64,000 nt of DNA. It comes from Phoronis australis (lineage: Eukaryota > Phoronida > Phoronidae). Of this stretch, positions 33,661 through 45,784 are shown piece after piece. A program made the translations under genes and the position numbers. The stretch is taken from positions 1,095,471 to 1,159,470 of the forward strand of contig NMRA01000039.1 in NCBI GenBank assembly GCA_002633005.1. Direction: 5' to 3'. The notes under the pieces were generated by a model. That model saw only the letters and a program-made list of their open reading frames with translations. It was not told the origin of the DNA and made no database searches. Each line of letters opens with the position of its first letter. Positions within the stretch are counted from its first letter, which is position 1.

Positions 33661-34461
33661 ACGGCATATGGATTTCTACTTTGCACTACATTGTGATTCG
33701 TCCATGTAATAAAAAAAAATTACGTACTCAGTGTTATTAACCAGTCGTGTCGGAACACATTCCAGGTCATGTGAGAAAATTATTTTTGTCCCAAATTAAA
33801 GAGTTGTTATCTTAGTCATATGGTACAGATTAGACAGTTATGTAAATGATGGTGCACACGATCTCGAATATTTCTCATAAGTTTAAAATCCTAAATCAGC
33901 ATGTTTTAGAAGTGAATCAAAATATAAGAGTATAAAGATAACGAATACCAAGAATGATGGGCTACCAGAAACATAGTCTTGTGGGTTACAGGTCTTTATA
34001 AAAAACAATTACCATAGCCAAAGACAATCCTAGTTGGTTCCCTATCTAAGCACAAGAAACCGCAACTGGATTCTGTAAAATTTTTGTGCCGAGAGTGTGA
34101 GTAAGCTTAATCTCATTGTGCGACACCCACAAACCTAGGCGTGAGATAACTCTAGGTAAAATTTTGAGTTTTTCTTCAGAATAATAACAAGGCGTTATTA
34201 CATGTCATCAGTGAGAGATGTGGAATTATGACATTTTGGACTTAGTCAATTCAAATGAAAAAATTAAACTTAATAACAACTAGGCGTATTTATGTGGTGC
34301 TGTTAATTACTAAGCACTTCGAAAGTTATTAACGCGTTACTGACTTGATAAATCTTATTCCTTCTCAATGCCCCGAAAGCATACAAAGGGTGCAACCATT
34401 GTCGGTCCACAGTGATAAACCTTAATGCACAATATTCATAAAAGTTACAAGTGCTAACATA

Positions 34462-34974
34462 CAGGGCTTGGAATGACCAATGACAAAAAACGCGGAAACT
34501 TTTACGGCCCAAATCATGCCCGCTAACCAGCCTTGAAATGGTCAATGTGAACCTTTCCTCGACAAAAATCGGGAGGACTAAAAAAAAATTTAAAAAAAAA
34601 AACGTTACCACCATCAGTAGCATGCGTCTGCGTCCTTTTAGCTCGCCCGTCCACTCCCAACCCCACACATTTTTGGCTGCAGAGCGGTAGTATTTGTCGC
34701 CGCGCTTAACAATAACACGAGACGCCATTGAAAATCCCACCACGCTGTCCCAGGTGCCCCGGCAATGTTGACAATTTACGTTCCTCCAAAACATAAAGAG
34801 CAACTTCCGCTTTTCGAGGTGAACGTCGTCTGCAACGCCGCGGTAAGAAAGGAATTTGCCGCGGAAATTTTATATCAAATCCGATTTTTTTTACGCGGAA
34901 ATATTATAAAAAAAGCGGACAGCACATTTGAAAAAAGCGGAAATCCGCGTTTCCGCGGAAAATTCCAAGCCCTG
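34462..34974 (-). mobile_element. hAT-like element with CAGGGCTTGGAAT ends, copy 1
   Basis: This is a 513-bp element starting CAGGGCTTGGAATGACCAAT and ending with the inverted ATTCCAAGCCCTG. It is flanked by the 6-bp direct repeat AACATA (34456-34461 and 34975-34980). A second copy is at 53114-53624 in the opposite orientation. On the minus strand an ATG at 34728 opens MASRVIVKRGDKYYRSAAKN and continues, basic and coding-like, perhaps the first exon of the parental transposase or a captured host exon. One end carries strong CCGCGGAAACGCGG-type palindromes. CAGGG termini are typical of hAT transposons; the 6-bp duplication is shorter than the usual 8. Confidence 0.85.
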
Positions 34975-34989
34975 AACATATCACCATAG

Positions 34990-37190
34990 CTATCTAAATG
35001 AAAAGAATTCAAGACCTGCGAAATTTTTTAAATAATGTAATACGACCGAATTTGTATTCCTATTTGTGGGTCCAAATACCATCATAGACATATCATCACT
35101 AAACACCCGTAGCCAATTGGAAGAGTCTTAAGACAGCCAAGTACCCATTGAGCAAACTGGATCTATGAGGTGACATTTAACTAACCATAGGAACTTGACA
35201 AAGACCAACATAGGTGCATAAGTCATTAATGGTTTTGAAATGAGATTGTTTACTTTGTACCTGTAACTGTATTTGTGTGAATAGATCTTTAGTGTTCTCA
35301 TCACCACATGTATTCAAACACTACGCTCTGTCATGTTTGAAAAGTTCAAAGCCATGTTTGAAATCTTGATCTATGTTTGAGCAGCCTACGCTTCTCTTCT
35401 ACACGACAAATGAAAATATCACAGAGTGGCATTTGTTTCATTTTTGCTATAAAAATAATGGTGATGCGTCAGCAAATGAAAATGAAAATAATACGTAACT
35501 TAGTTACTATACTGTTGTTTCTGTTACTTAACAGAAAGGAACACTCAGCCATGATAACATGACCTACAATTTGAATCCGGTTTGGATTTTTGCTCAGGGA
35601 GAACTCAGAATCAATACCTCTGATTTTAGTTTTATTTCCTAAAATAACCATTACTCAGATTTCAAGGATCTTAACTGCACGAATTAAGAATTTGAGGGTC
35701 AGTAAAGGCCTTTATTGGTCAATTCCACTCCTTGGTTGATACCCCTCATTCGCAACGCCTCGAGTAAGTAAAAACTAATGTTTTATCGAAGAGACTATAA
35801 GTTTTAAAAAAATTTTTTAATCATTGGAGAGGATTTTTTGGGCCTGACGAGGGAAATTTTGAGTGATTTTTAATTAATTATCATAGGGAATGGTGGGGCC
35901 AATATTCGACCCCAAAATCAATGCGCTGAGATCACTTCATTGCTTAGTCCACGGCACAGTCAAGTAAGGGTAGAGAAGATGAACAAATCAAAAATTTTTA
36001 TACTACGAGAAATACTGATAACCATGGTTGCGGATGGATCTCTCGGTGATATCGTTTCGTTTGAGGCTTTGCAACTGAGATAGGCCGATTGCTATTACCC
36101 TACTGAAGCCACTGAAGTATGAACCACGCTCTGGTGTTAAAACATCAACTTTCGTCACAGATGTATTTGTTCTTCCAAAGCCACAGAATTGTGTTCATAT
36201 TCTTTGTTCATATTCTTTGTTCATATTCTTTTTTCATCCACTGGCACCGACTGAACAATGGCAAAGAGATCGTTAATTCAATGATTGCCTGATTAATTCT
36301 CTAAATCTAATATCCAATAAGCCAACCAGTACCATACACTATTTGCGTTGAAAGTTTGTTGCAATGCGAAAATCTTGCTGACTAGTTCTCACCTCAACTC
36401 TTTGGCTGAAATCAAGAGGACACAGTTGCTGATGGTGAGGGTTTCACTTCGACAACACGTAGCCCCTTGGCTGGGTGGTGAGCAGCTACATATAAACACT
36501 TCTGATTGGTCTCTGTACTAATCTCATTCCCATGTATTTTAAATGGGCAGTAGCCCAGATCCGTTCACCAAATAAAAGGTATTCACCTCGTAAAACATAC
36601 ATTCTACACTTAACATTGTCACTTAAAAATAAAGCACTTAATTTCTTTAGCGATCATGTCTGGTTCAATACCTATCTCTGATGAAGCATGATTACATGAA
36701 TTAAGATGACTTTGGCAATGAATTCCAATTTCACTTTTTTGGTCGTCGTTAAGTTTTTTTACTGTGTGCAATAACCACAAAGTATTTCAACAGGCGTCAC
36801 CCAAATCAGGCTATAACCAGAGACTGAGCAGAGCGTGTGAATTGTTGGTTGACACTTGACTTGAAAAAAGTAGCATGGGAAGATAACTTGTAAGATTTGT
36901 GTCCTTTGGATTTTTTGTTCGAGAACTGGCATGATTTTGCATAACTTCCTCAAAATGGCATCCGGCAAAGGTAGCTTGAGTGAACCTCGACAGATTTTCA
37001 TAGATATGCTCAAATTATATTATAGGGGTATGCTATTGTTTGCGCGTTCATAGGCCATGTAATCAGGAAATTGCCTCATACGCCTGCCTCCCGTTCAGTA
37101 ACGGTAGGACCTTACTAAAAAGCCAGAATTCACGAGATTACTCAAGATATTGACGTGTATTTTAAATGAGAACATGTGACTTTGGCTAGA
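34990..37190. other. No gene seen
   Basis: The only structured feature is a 13-bp triplicate (GTTCATATTCTTT, 36193-36235). The longest ORF (minus, 36759-37013) has a helix-like middle but no splice context or recognised domain. Confidence 0.5.
36193..36235. repeat. 13-bp repeat, three copies
   Basis: GTTCATATTCTTT is repeated three times in tandem. Confidence 0.95.
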
Positions 37191-37194
37191 TATT

Positions 37195-37842
37195 AGCTAA
37201 GACCTAGTCCTAGACAGTGATCACCGTTTCCAGCTGGCCCTAGTAGAGACCATGGGATATGACGTCATACCACCTGCCACGTGTAGTGTTAGAAATGGGG
37301 AGTTACCAAGTTTGGGAACTGAACAAGAGACTGCTTAAAGATTTAATAACGACTGTCGTTAATAATTGACGAAATCGACCAATGACGTTGACTGATGAAA
37401 AAGGAACAGCGTGTGTTGTAGCAAATCGCCGATAGATGTCGCTAGATACAGTAAGTTCCCTGAAATGGCTGCCGATTTCATGATGTGCGTGGCTAAAGTG
37501 GACCGAGTTCGGAACAGCGTAGTTATAGACTAGAGTGATTGAGGGTCGTGAAAAGCATTTGTACGGATAGCCAGATGTCTGAGGAATGCAACGATACCAA
37601 AATCATTCATTTAGACCTACATTTAGTGGATTTATTTGGAATAAGTTAGGGTCCATTATTTCCGACTAGTGCCGCCTCCTGTCCCTAGACAATGCGCAAA
37701 AGATATTTATAACAGTCAGTGTGAGGCATAATTCACCGAAAAGATTCCAGCCTATGAAGCGAGCAAAGGAGCTCCACCATCTCTACAGGGCCAGCTAGAG
37801 ATGGTGATCACTGTCTAGCTAGGACCTAGCGTTGGGCCTAGC
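37195..37842. mobile_element. TIR element with ~55-bp inverted ends
   Basis: The left GACCTAGTCCTAGACAGTGA, continuing TCACCGTTTCCAGCTGGCCC, is mirrored at 37777-37840 by GGGCCAGCTAGAGATGGTGA and TCACTGTCTAGCTAGGACCT. The interior (about 530 bp) includes ATGGCTGCCGATTTCATGAT but no sustained ORF. The ends are imperfect. No target duplication was determined. Confidence 0.8.
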
Positions 37843-39189
37843 ATGGCCATGGGTAAAGCCATGGCCATGGGTTAGCCAATGTTTACCTTGGTTGCAATCC
37901 TAATGCTACCAAATGCAGAGAATTTGGGATTCTAAAAAATACCAATCAATTTCAAGTTATTGTCAAAAAGTACTTACTACAATTGTAATTGTAAAATACG
38001 AGTCATCTCGACTTCACTTTCGTTTCAAAACTGTGCACAGCGTATAAATTTTTCACCGTGGCCGCCATGTTTGTTACCATACACGACGTCTCGCGGTGCA
38101 GTGCGAGACTTGTTCTGGTTGAGAGAAAACAGACTCTACTGTGACTTCTTATACAGCGAAAGAAATTCATCATATTTTGAATAAAAATTCAATGCAAATC
38201 TCAATCACGTTTTCACTGAACCTTTGTCAGTATGTTTTCTTTTCATTTTTTATTTTAATAGGGATATGACTAAACTTTACATGGATTTTTTCAGATTGGA
38301 CCCAGTGGAGAGAGAAATTTGAGATGAAATTTATAATAAATTTTCAAAAAATTCAAATGATGATAGATGTAATAACTCACCAAATAAATTGAAAACCTGT
38401 GAGGAAAACCAAACATTGAAAGCATGACAACAATATATTTAGTGTAGTAGAACTTAGAAGAAGGCTTAAAAGATTTCCTATGACGAATTTGCCCTGCATG
38501 GTATAGCTAAGGTGCATTGAGCGGCTCTGCCTCTACACTGAATTTTTGCCACTACAGGGCTACAGACAGCCTTTTTCAAAATTCAAAATGCCATCAGTTT
38601 AAAATGTTTGTCCTCAGACTGAGATTTCGATTGGAATTAACTACAAATCTATTGTTACTAAGAACAAAGCTTTAGAAATTCAATAGTGTGTGCCTCAGCA
38701 AAAATCCGAGTATAGGTGTGCATGAAATATATTTATCACTGATGTCAGAACACGGTCGTATCACAACAGAAACTGTGGTATCAAAGGTTTCTCCTTAATA
38801 TCATAGAAATTGCAGGTAAATCTAATTGTACAATAACCCTTTTTTCAGAATTTAGTTGTTTTTATTCAGAATGCATCTCTCTCGTTCTTGCTGTTGTATC
38901 GACCAATCTTGGAAAGCTTTACATTGGCAATGTCACTTCGGGAATAACCGGAGTATTCCGACAAAAACGTAAGGAAATTGGACATTGAAATTAAAATAAA
39001 TAACTTAGCGTTTGCAAGTCATTAGAAGTGATATATTACTGTAGAGAATATTTTAAAGACACTCTCAATTAAACCAGATGGTATTAAAATAGAGGTATTT
39101 CAGAAAATAACATGATATCAGAGACAGTCTGAATGACTGCAAAATATTTTCCTTTCGAATCTCATGCCAGAAATAATCTTTCATCAAGA

Positions 39190-39358
39190 ACTCAAGAATT
39201 CGGAGCGCAGTGGAGGGTCAAATTGTCGTCTGCAGCTCGTTAATTTGGAAACATACGGAACGCATTGCTGTCTATGGTTAACCGTCAGTTTGTTAAGAAT
39301 GTACAATGACATTGTGATTACTGGTGGATAGAGTTATTTTGCGCTTGAAATATCACGG
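39190..39358 (+). promoter_or_regulatory. cacnb: Presumed 5' UTR/promoter-proximal region of cacnb long form
   Basis: This is unique, non-repetitive sequence directly upstream of the start codon, with in-frame stops (TAG near 39332) before the ATG. No TATA box is evident. The transcription start cannot be placed from sequence. Confidence 0.35.
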
Positions 39359-39418
39359 ATGTCGGCCCCGACTCGAAATTTCGATGTAAATAGTCAACCG
39401 GCCTCAAATGCTTCAGCG
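39359..39418 (+). CDS. cacnb: cacnb first coding exon (long N-terminal form)
   Basis: The ATG at 39359 (context ATCACGGATGTC) opens exactly 20 codons, MSAPTRNFDVNSQPASNA and two more, ending in phase 0 at GCG before the donor GTAGGT. An in-frame upstream stop supports this start. It joins in phase 0 to the exon at 62292-62378. In vertebrate calcium channel beta subunits a variable N-terminal exon precedes a basic RFKRSDGS segment, and this layout matches. The product is a cytoplasmic subunit that binds the alpha-1 I-II linker and promotes surface expression and gating. The exon itself is poorly conserved, so its link rests on position, phase and splice signals. Confidence 0.6.
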
Positions 39419-41284
39419 GTAGGTGTTGTTGGTCCATTTTAGTCCCCCATTTGTTATTGCTTATCACATGGCATTGGTATGCTGTTATTAATCATCTAAC
39501 CCACGTGAAACGTTAGCTCTGTTGTGGGTATTTTTGTTATTCTTATTTGTTCATTCATTCGGGTAAAATCAAAATGGCGGCATAATTATTATTTCGTTCT
39601 TTGGTTTATTTTCATTCGATACGCAGTCGCAGTTTGATTCTTGTTCACAAATTCATCTTTCCTTGTGTCCATGCGTTCTCACTAGTGGCATGTGCCCCGT
39701 TTGGAATGCCTTTATCTCAAACATTATCAAGTTTTATAGATTAAAGAAGGCTTGTTCAGTTGATCAGCATCTTAGATTGCACAATGCAGTGTCTGATTTT
39801 CCCTTCACAGGAATTGTAGTATCTTGTGCTATTTTCCCTCTGTTATCTTATGTGAATTAGTGTGCGGACTTTTCATTGCTTCTTGGATGTTACTGAAAAA
39901 CTAATTATTAAGTACTTATGTAAAGATTTTAGCCAGCTGGGAACATCAGTTTAGTTTTGCATGACATGCCATGACCCAAGGAGATGTCAAAATTCTTCAA
40001 ACCATGAATTTATGATTAAAACATTGAAGGTTGTCTTTGTGAAGACTTCTAGTTAGAGAAACATGTTCTTAGTACCTGTTGAATGTGTGTGTTTTCAAAT
40101 TTTAATGTAGTTTTGTGCACAACAGGGTGTAATGGTTAACAATGTTCTTGGTGATGTAGTCAACCCTTCTCAGTATCATAGTAGAGTGTGCTAAAATTGT
40201 TCCGTGGTTGCCAAAAACTATTTATGGAAGTGAATTTTTCGTTTTGAGTATCTGCAATCCATACCTGAATTCTTCAAGTTTAAAAATACTCATTCTGGCA
40301 TTTTCAACTTGGATGAAAGATGTCGAGTCTGAAGGGCATGTAAATATGATGGTAGTCCTTGCAGTGCTTGCATCGATGTTGTCCGATATGTTCAACCCCT
40401 AAACTCAAATGTGACTAACTATGTATTGTTGCGTTCAGGCGAATAATACATTACGAACATATCAACAGTGCAGACCTGACAACCTTGTACGAACTACAAG
40501 ATGAAAACTATGTCGAGTTGTTGATGTCGTCTCGAAAATTGAACATAATACACACATTATTAATGGAGGTTGGGTATGCTGAAAATGATTTGAATAGTAA
40601 AATTAGATATTGAAGTCGTAAATTTTTTACATAGCACTTCATTGGGTGTGGACTAGTTCTTAGTGGTCTTGGAGGCCTAACCAGCTGCAACTTCAAATTA
40701 AGATTATAGCGCTTTTGAGATGATTTCATAAGACATAGCAGCTTTGTATTCCACCTCTGGCAAAATAAAATTGTGAAAAACTGGAAAGATAAGCCACCTT
40801 ATTCCAGAACTTGACTTCTGACTAACTCAAAATCGTAACAAATCGAGGTGCAGATTTGAGATTCATTCATGTCTCAGCATAATAGAAAGATTAGCCGTGC
40901 ACCCAGGCTCGATGTGTTCTTATATTTTTTTCCAGACACACCTCCTTGAAGTCTTGCTTGTAATTAGTGTCCACGTTCCTCGCAGGCCTGCAAATCGGGC
41001 CTGTGACCTGAATGGCTCAAATATGGCCAGTCAGTTTGTACAGGTGCAGCATAATGCTTTAAGTGCTAACTCATAATCACTGACGTGTGTGGAACATAAT
41101 GAGAACCAAAGTGAGATTGGACATAATAAGGCAAAGATGAGGAGGGGGCTTTGGCTGGTCATCTGTTTGGTTGTCCCATTTCTTCCTGGCCAACTCTGTC
41201 TCCTGAGTTAGTAATTCGTGTGGTTATCTCGTATTGGTAGCCTGTTCTAATGCCCATCCATCAGTAGTAATCGAGGCTACCGTA

Positions 41285-41645
41285 GAATCATATGCACGAG
41301 TATCGCATCTAATGCACGAACCACCTAGGAATCTTGCGTACGAACCCATGAATCATGCATACGAACCCCAAAATCATGCACACGAACATAAATCACATGC
41401 ACGAACTACAAAAATCATACATACGAACATAAAATCTTAAAACGAGCATCGAAATACACGCTCGAACAGCTGATGGCCAGGTGGTTCGTGCATATGATTC
41501 GGCCTGCTTGTGCTTAGGATTTATGATCGTATGTGTGATTTTTGTGGTTTGTGTGCATGATTTTTGATTGTATGCGTGATTTTTGGTTTCGTATGCACAA
41601 TTCATGGGTTCGTGTGCATGATTCATAGGTTCGTAGGTAGCTTGT
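41285..41645. repeat. Minisatellite folded back on itself
   Basis: From about 41300 to 41440, units of about 22 bp (ACGAACCCATGAATCATGCA and variants) run in plus orientation. From about 41475 to 41645 the same units run as reverse complements (GGTTCGTGTGCATGATTCAT). The turning point is near 41440-41475. The whole could form one long imperfect hairpin. Confidence 0.88.
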
Positions 41646-41759
41646 GCGATGCGATGGTCCTGCATGTGAAGTTTATTGTTCCCCTGGTAATGTGAGTCAC
41701 CGGTTGGTGGTGTCAATTCTCTGGGATTTTTGTAAATGAATTCCCAAGGGAAGTATGGA

Positions 41760-41879
41760 CTTTCACACCCCAAATAGTGTCTCGTACACTCATGTGTTTG
41801 CGTGACGCTGGCCAGTACCCTTTCACACCCCAAATAGTGTCTCTACACTCATGTGTTTGCGCGATGCTGGCCAGTACCT
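41760..41879. repeat. 60-bp tandem duplication
   Basis: CTTTCACACCCCAAATAGTG and the following 40 bases are repeated once with one base deleted and two substitutions. It directly follows the folded-back minisatellite. Confidence 0.95.
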
Positions 41880-42599
41880 TGGGACTGAGTAGAGTCATAG
41901 GATTCACATTCTTACTATAGACCTTGCCCAATTAAGTGTCCTGAAGCAGGTCAAAGTTAAAGGATACTCGCGTTCACTGTGAATACATTACACAGTCGCA
42001 CTCCAAGCTTGTTGGCTCAAGTCAGAGTTGGAGAGGTCAGGGCATGAACAAATCAACAAAAGAATTTCCTCGCAAATGTGTTCTCCACCTCGGGAATCAT
42101 TAGGACATGCATGAAGTGGTTGTTTACGTCATCCTATGGTAATAGGACCATCCCGGATTACACAGCGACACTCGAATCTCACTGTCTTTACCTACTATGC
42201 TGTAATCATCCGTTAAGCACATTTGCTGCCTCGATTTCATGCCATTGGAGATGTTATTTTGTTGTCTGATCCTTAACAAGTTTTTCTCGGTTGGATTGCT
42301 TTATTCGTCCTTCCAATGCCAAGTGTGTTGCAAGTCCAACATGAGAAAGTTTGATAGACTGGACAAAACCCGTGGATTCGTGATCTGAAATTCTTCGTCT
42401 TCCCAACGTCAATGAGAGACACGAAAATGTGCTTGATTTCCAAAACGAGGTCACGTGCTTTCTTAACTCCGGGACAAAGGAGAGTTCTACCGCCCTGTGA
42501 TCCGGGACCACCTTATTCTTCTAGTTAGATCAGACAGAGTATGGTGGATTGGTGAAGTTATTTTGTAAACTTTACAAAATTAAGATTTATAAAATTTTA

Positions 42600-42745
42600 T
42601 TTTATTGTTAGCTTGCTTACGCAGTTTATATGCAAAAAGCAACATTTGGTAAACTTTCTATTATTTGCAGTAAAATAGCTGGCCTTTGAAAAATTATAAT
42701 TTTGTCAATTATTTTTGTGCGAAATCCATGAAAAATTACCATATT
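42600..42745 (+). repeat. R1-family fragment
   Basis: ATGCAAAAAGCAACATTTGG, TAAACTTTCTATTATTTGCA and CAATTATTTTTGTGCGAAAT follow the R1 order seen at 46725-46945. Confidence 0.65.
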
Positions 42746-43389
42746 TTCTCGTTTCCCTTGTTTTGTGGACGATGTCAATTAAGCTGAGAAAGGAAACTGT
42801 TGTATCTATTGTCTGTCGCAATCAGTCTGTCCGAGGTCAGTTATCCTCGTGGTCGTCTTTGCATCTACTGTTTCCTACTGTTACGTGTGTGGCGTTCTCG
42901 ACCAGCATGGGCTTCACAAGATACAGAGTATGTGTTGATAGTAGCTAGTGATGTACGCTAGTCTATAGTCTAGTATCAGGTGGATGACGCTAGTTAAATC
43001 AAAGCCTGGGTTATTATGATCACGGTTTTACATCAAAACCATTAAAGGAGCATGCCACCCAAAAACAACCTAATTTGTATCAATTTAGATCGAGTAGTTC
43101 TACTCCATAACGACACGTACGGTTGTGTTACCTGACGGCAGACGGAGGTGTTGAAATTATCCAATGATGTCATTGGTTTCGCACGCAGTCTGTTCAGCAG
43201 TTCACAACACTGGTTACTGGTGTCAGCTTATCGCTTGAAGTCATCGTTTAACACCAATAAATCATCAAACTTCGATGTAAAACCCTTAAAAATACACCGA
43301 GTTCTTATAAAAACGTGTTGTTTTATTTCGCTCTTACGGATTTGTTGGTATTTGGACACATCGTAGCCTACAAAGTTCAGCAGGCCAAT

Positions 43390-43599
43390 AAGGTCAGTAG
43401 CAGGAGTTTGGGGTCTGTTCGGAGGGCTGCGAATTCAGGTTCCGCTTTGACCACAGCACCGTCAGGGCAGAAGTTGTACAATGACAATCATTATTTGAGT
43501 TATGTAAATGTAAATGTAAATAAAAATTCCTCTAACACCTGGCCGTGGGATGGAAATCAGTTGTTTCATAACAGTTTCAACCAGCAAACACTAAATTAG
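43390..43599 (+). CDS. Terminal-exon-like ORF inside the TTAA element
   Basis: After an acceptor-like CCTACAAAGTTCAG, a frame runs to TAG (43597-43599). It reads QANKVSSRSLGSVRRAANSG, then Asn-rich sequence ending NSFNQQTLN. Polar composition without hydrophobic runs suggests a protein tail. It may be a remnant of the element's own gene or a captured exon. The family is unknown. Confidence 0.25.
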   Translation, partial: KVSSRSLGSVRRAANSGSALTTAPSGQKLYNDNHYLSYVNVNVNKNSSNTWPWDGNQLFHNSFNQQTLN

Positions 43600-43744
43600 C
43601 ATGAGCTCACAGGGCCTAGGTGTCCCGTTAATTAGTTTTATTGCACCTAAAGCTGGTAACGCAGTGATTTATTCATTGCTGGCATCTCAAATCATTTGCA
43701 CTCACGAACACTCCAAAGGCATTACAATGAGACAGACTTCGTTT

Positions 43745-44700
43745 CAGTTTTATTATGCGCCCACATATTTATATGTGGACGCATTATGCCGTCATCTCTG
43801 TCCGTCCGGGCGGAAGATGACGACGTTTGGACGGATCCGACTACTGGTATGCCCCCTAGTGGCAATTTTAGTTTTGTACGCTTACCTTTGTATCTTCAAA
43901 AGTCCTGAACGGATTTTCATGAAATTTGGTATGTAGGCACCTATTAGTGAGATGACGCTATCTTCCCGTTTTCAGATAGATTCGACATAGTTTGCACCAC
44001 CTAGTGAGTGTATTTTTGCGTCCACCCATCTATCAATCAAACCGCTCAAAGGATGATTGTTAAAATTGCCGTGTATGTGCTTACTATAAGGAAGACAGCT
44101 GACAGTGATTTTCAGACGATTTGGACTACTGTGGCGCCTCCTAGTGGCAGTTTTGTTTTTTTGCGCCCATGGCTGTATCTCCCAAACCGTTTGCAGGATC
44201 TTTACTAAATTTAGCAAGTGTATTTATGTGATGTTGACAACGGACGATGACGACTTTAGGATGATTCTGACTACCGGTATGCCTCTAGTGGCAATTTTAG
44301 TATTTGCCTCTAGTGGCAATTTTAGTATTTTACATTGACCTCTGTATTTTCATAGGTCTTCAGGTGTATACTTTGTGTTACTTCGTGACTGTGAAGGAAA
44401 AGTTCCAAGTAGAAATTTGTTTCTGGCATTCTAATGCTGTGCTAATCTCGTATGTTGGTAAATTTGTTTTTAATTCTATGTTTCTGTGGTGCTTTAAGCA
44501 ACTGGTGTATAGGATGTGCTTGTATTATGAAGATTACTCACATTTTGCCCCTAGCCTATTGAGGAGACAATGACCATGCCTTTCCATTTTGCAAAGTATG
44601 CCCTCTACTGGCCACTTTATGGTACCAATAAACAACCCTAGAAGGATACCGTATGCGGTGCAATTGTGGGCGCATTTCAACGCTCTGCGTTGCTCTTGTA
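43745..44700 (-). mobile_element. Nested copy 2 of the internal-repeat element, inverted
   Basis: It is the reverse orientation of 13029-14495 and shorter. It begins with a palindromic CCACATATTTATATGTGG and the GTCCGTCC tract, continues through 'gccccctagtggcaattttag' modules, and ends GCGTTGCTCTTG at 44690-44700. It lies wholly within the TTAA element, so it inserted later. Confidence 0.75.
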
Positions 44701-44762
44701 TAAGTATTGGTTAGGGTGAGAATAATTCATTTTGAAACAGAACGCTCAGTAATAAACGCAAC

Positions 44763-44919
44763 ATGGCAACTCGCAATCCGAACTTAGGACGAGCTAGAGC
44801 TCATCAGTCCCGACTTCGCAGCGGTGGATCTTTAAGTTTTACAGGCTATCATTTCGAACAAGAATACAGTGACGAAGAAATACTAGATAGGCGACGTGAA
44901 CAAGCTCAGACAACGGAAC
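44763..44919 (+). CDS. Start-exon-like ORF inside the TTAA element
   Basis: The ATG at 44763 opens a basic, coding-like frame, MATRNPNLGRARAHQSRLRS, then an acidic stretch (EQEYSDEEILDRRREQAQ). A donor GTATGT follows at 44920; reading through meets TAG at 44925-44927. I infer the first exon of the parental transposase gene or a captured host exon. The later exons are absent. Confidence 0.4.
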
Positions 44920-45443
44920 GTATGTAGTTATTTGGTAAGCCGGCATTCGTCAGGCACTGTCGACGTCTGCAGGCCACAGACACTGCCTCATACTTGCTAT
45001 TAACAGCATACCTTTCATTCTTCACTACTATGAGCCACTTCCTAAGCATTTCGGACTCTCGAGGAAGTAAAAATCGATATACCGCTTTCCTCGCAGCTGC
45101 TTAATTCGGACAAGAGGGAACGATGCACCGCAACATAGTGGCATTCACTCTGCATATGAACCACTGACGTCGCTAGCGTCGTTTCTCACCTTCCTCACAG
45201 GTTAACGCGACACCTCTTGGCAAGGTAAGGTCGACCGTATGTGAGGCAATGTGGCTATAGACCGATTAAGACGGCGAAAAAGACTAATTAAATCGGGTGG
45301 CATACTCCTTTAAGGACATCTCTCACATCTGCGCTGCTTTTAACATCTTAAATAGAATATGTAAGTGTTAGACTTTGGCTGATGCTAAATTGTCGTGGAT
45401 GGAACTGCCTTCCATTTTGTTATTAGATTGTAATATTACTGTA

Positions 45444-45595
45444 AAAATTCTGGTTAACGCCCTAGGCGGTTAAATTGGCGAACCCAAAAAATTGGGGGTG
45501 GGCGGTTAACAGACATGGATGCTTAAACGTGAAATTTCTAGAAATCGTGGGTGGGCGGTTAACCGAACATGGGCGCTTATTACGACAGACAACCG
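45444..45595. mobile_element. TAACGCCC-family fragment
   Basis: TTCTGGTTAACGCCCTAGGC, GGGGGTGGGCGGTTAACAGA and GTGGGCGGTTAACCGAACAT match the ends and modules of 47307-47787, in the right-to-left orientation. Truncated. Confidence 0.75.
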
Positions 45596-45784
45596 GGGTG
45601 TACGGTTAATCTTACCTCATGATCCCAGTCCCTACACGCAGTTGGAACGCGTAGCACTTTTCAGAGCTTTATCGCCACGTCATCAAATGACGGTAAAAAT
45701 GTCACAACAGCGGGTGATCTCAACAAAGGTTCTGTTGCTCTCAGATTAATCATTTCAGTTAAATTTACAAAATTGCTGAGTAAT

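Larger units (their letters stand above)
43046..45309 (+). mobile_element. 2.26 kb TTAA-flanked TIR element (Kolobok- or piggyBac-like)
   Basis: The ends are AGGAGCATGCCACCC and, inverted, AGGAGTATGCCACCC (14 of 15), each directly abutting TTAA (43042-43045 and 45310-45313). TTAA target duplications are known for the piggyBac and Kolobok superfamilies. Inside are a coding-like ORF at 43390-43599, an inverted nested element (43745-44700) and a start-exon-like ORF (44763-44919). No transposase core is visible, so this copy is non-autonomous. Confidence 0.78.

Noticed and set aside
34303-34803. 166-codon minus-strand ORF as a host gene
   Set aside because: It reads through an hAT-like element; only the short start-exon-like part shared with the copy at 53356 is worth attention.
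36759-37013. 84-codon minus-strand ORF with a helix-like segment
   Set aside because: There is no splice context, no homology I recognise, and its length is within chance for the window.
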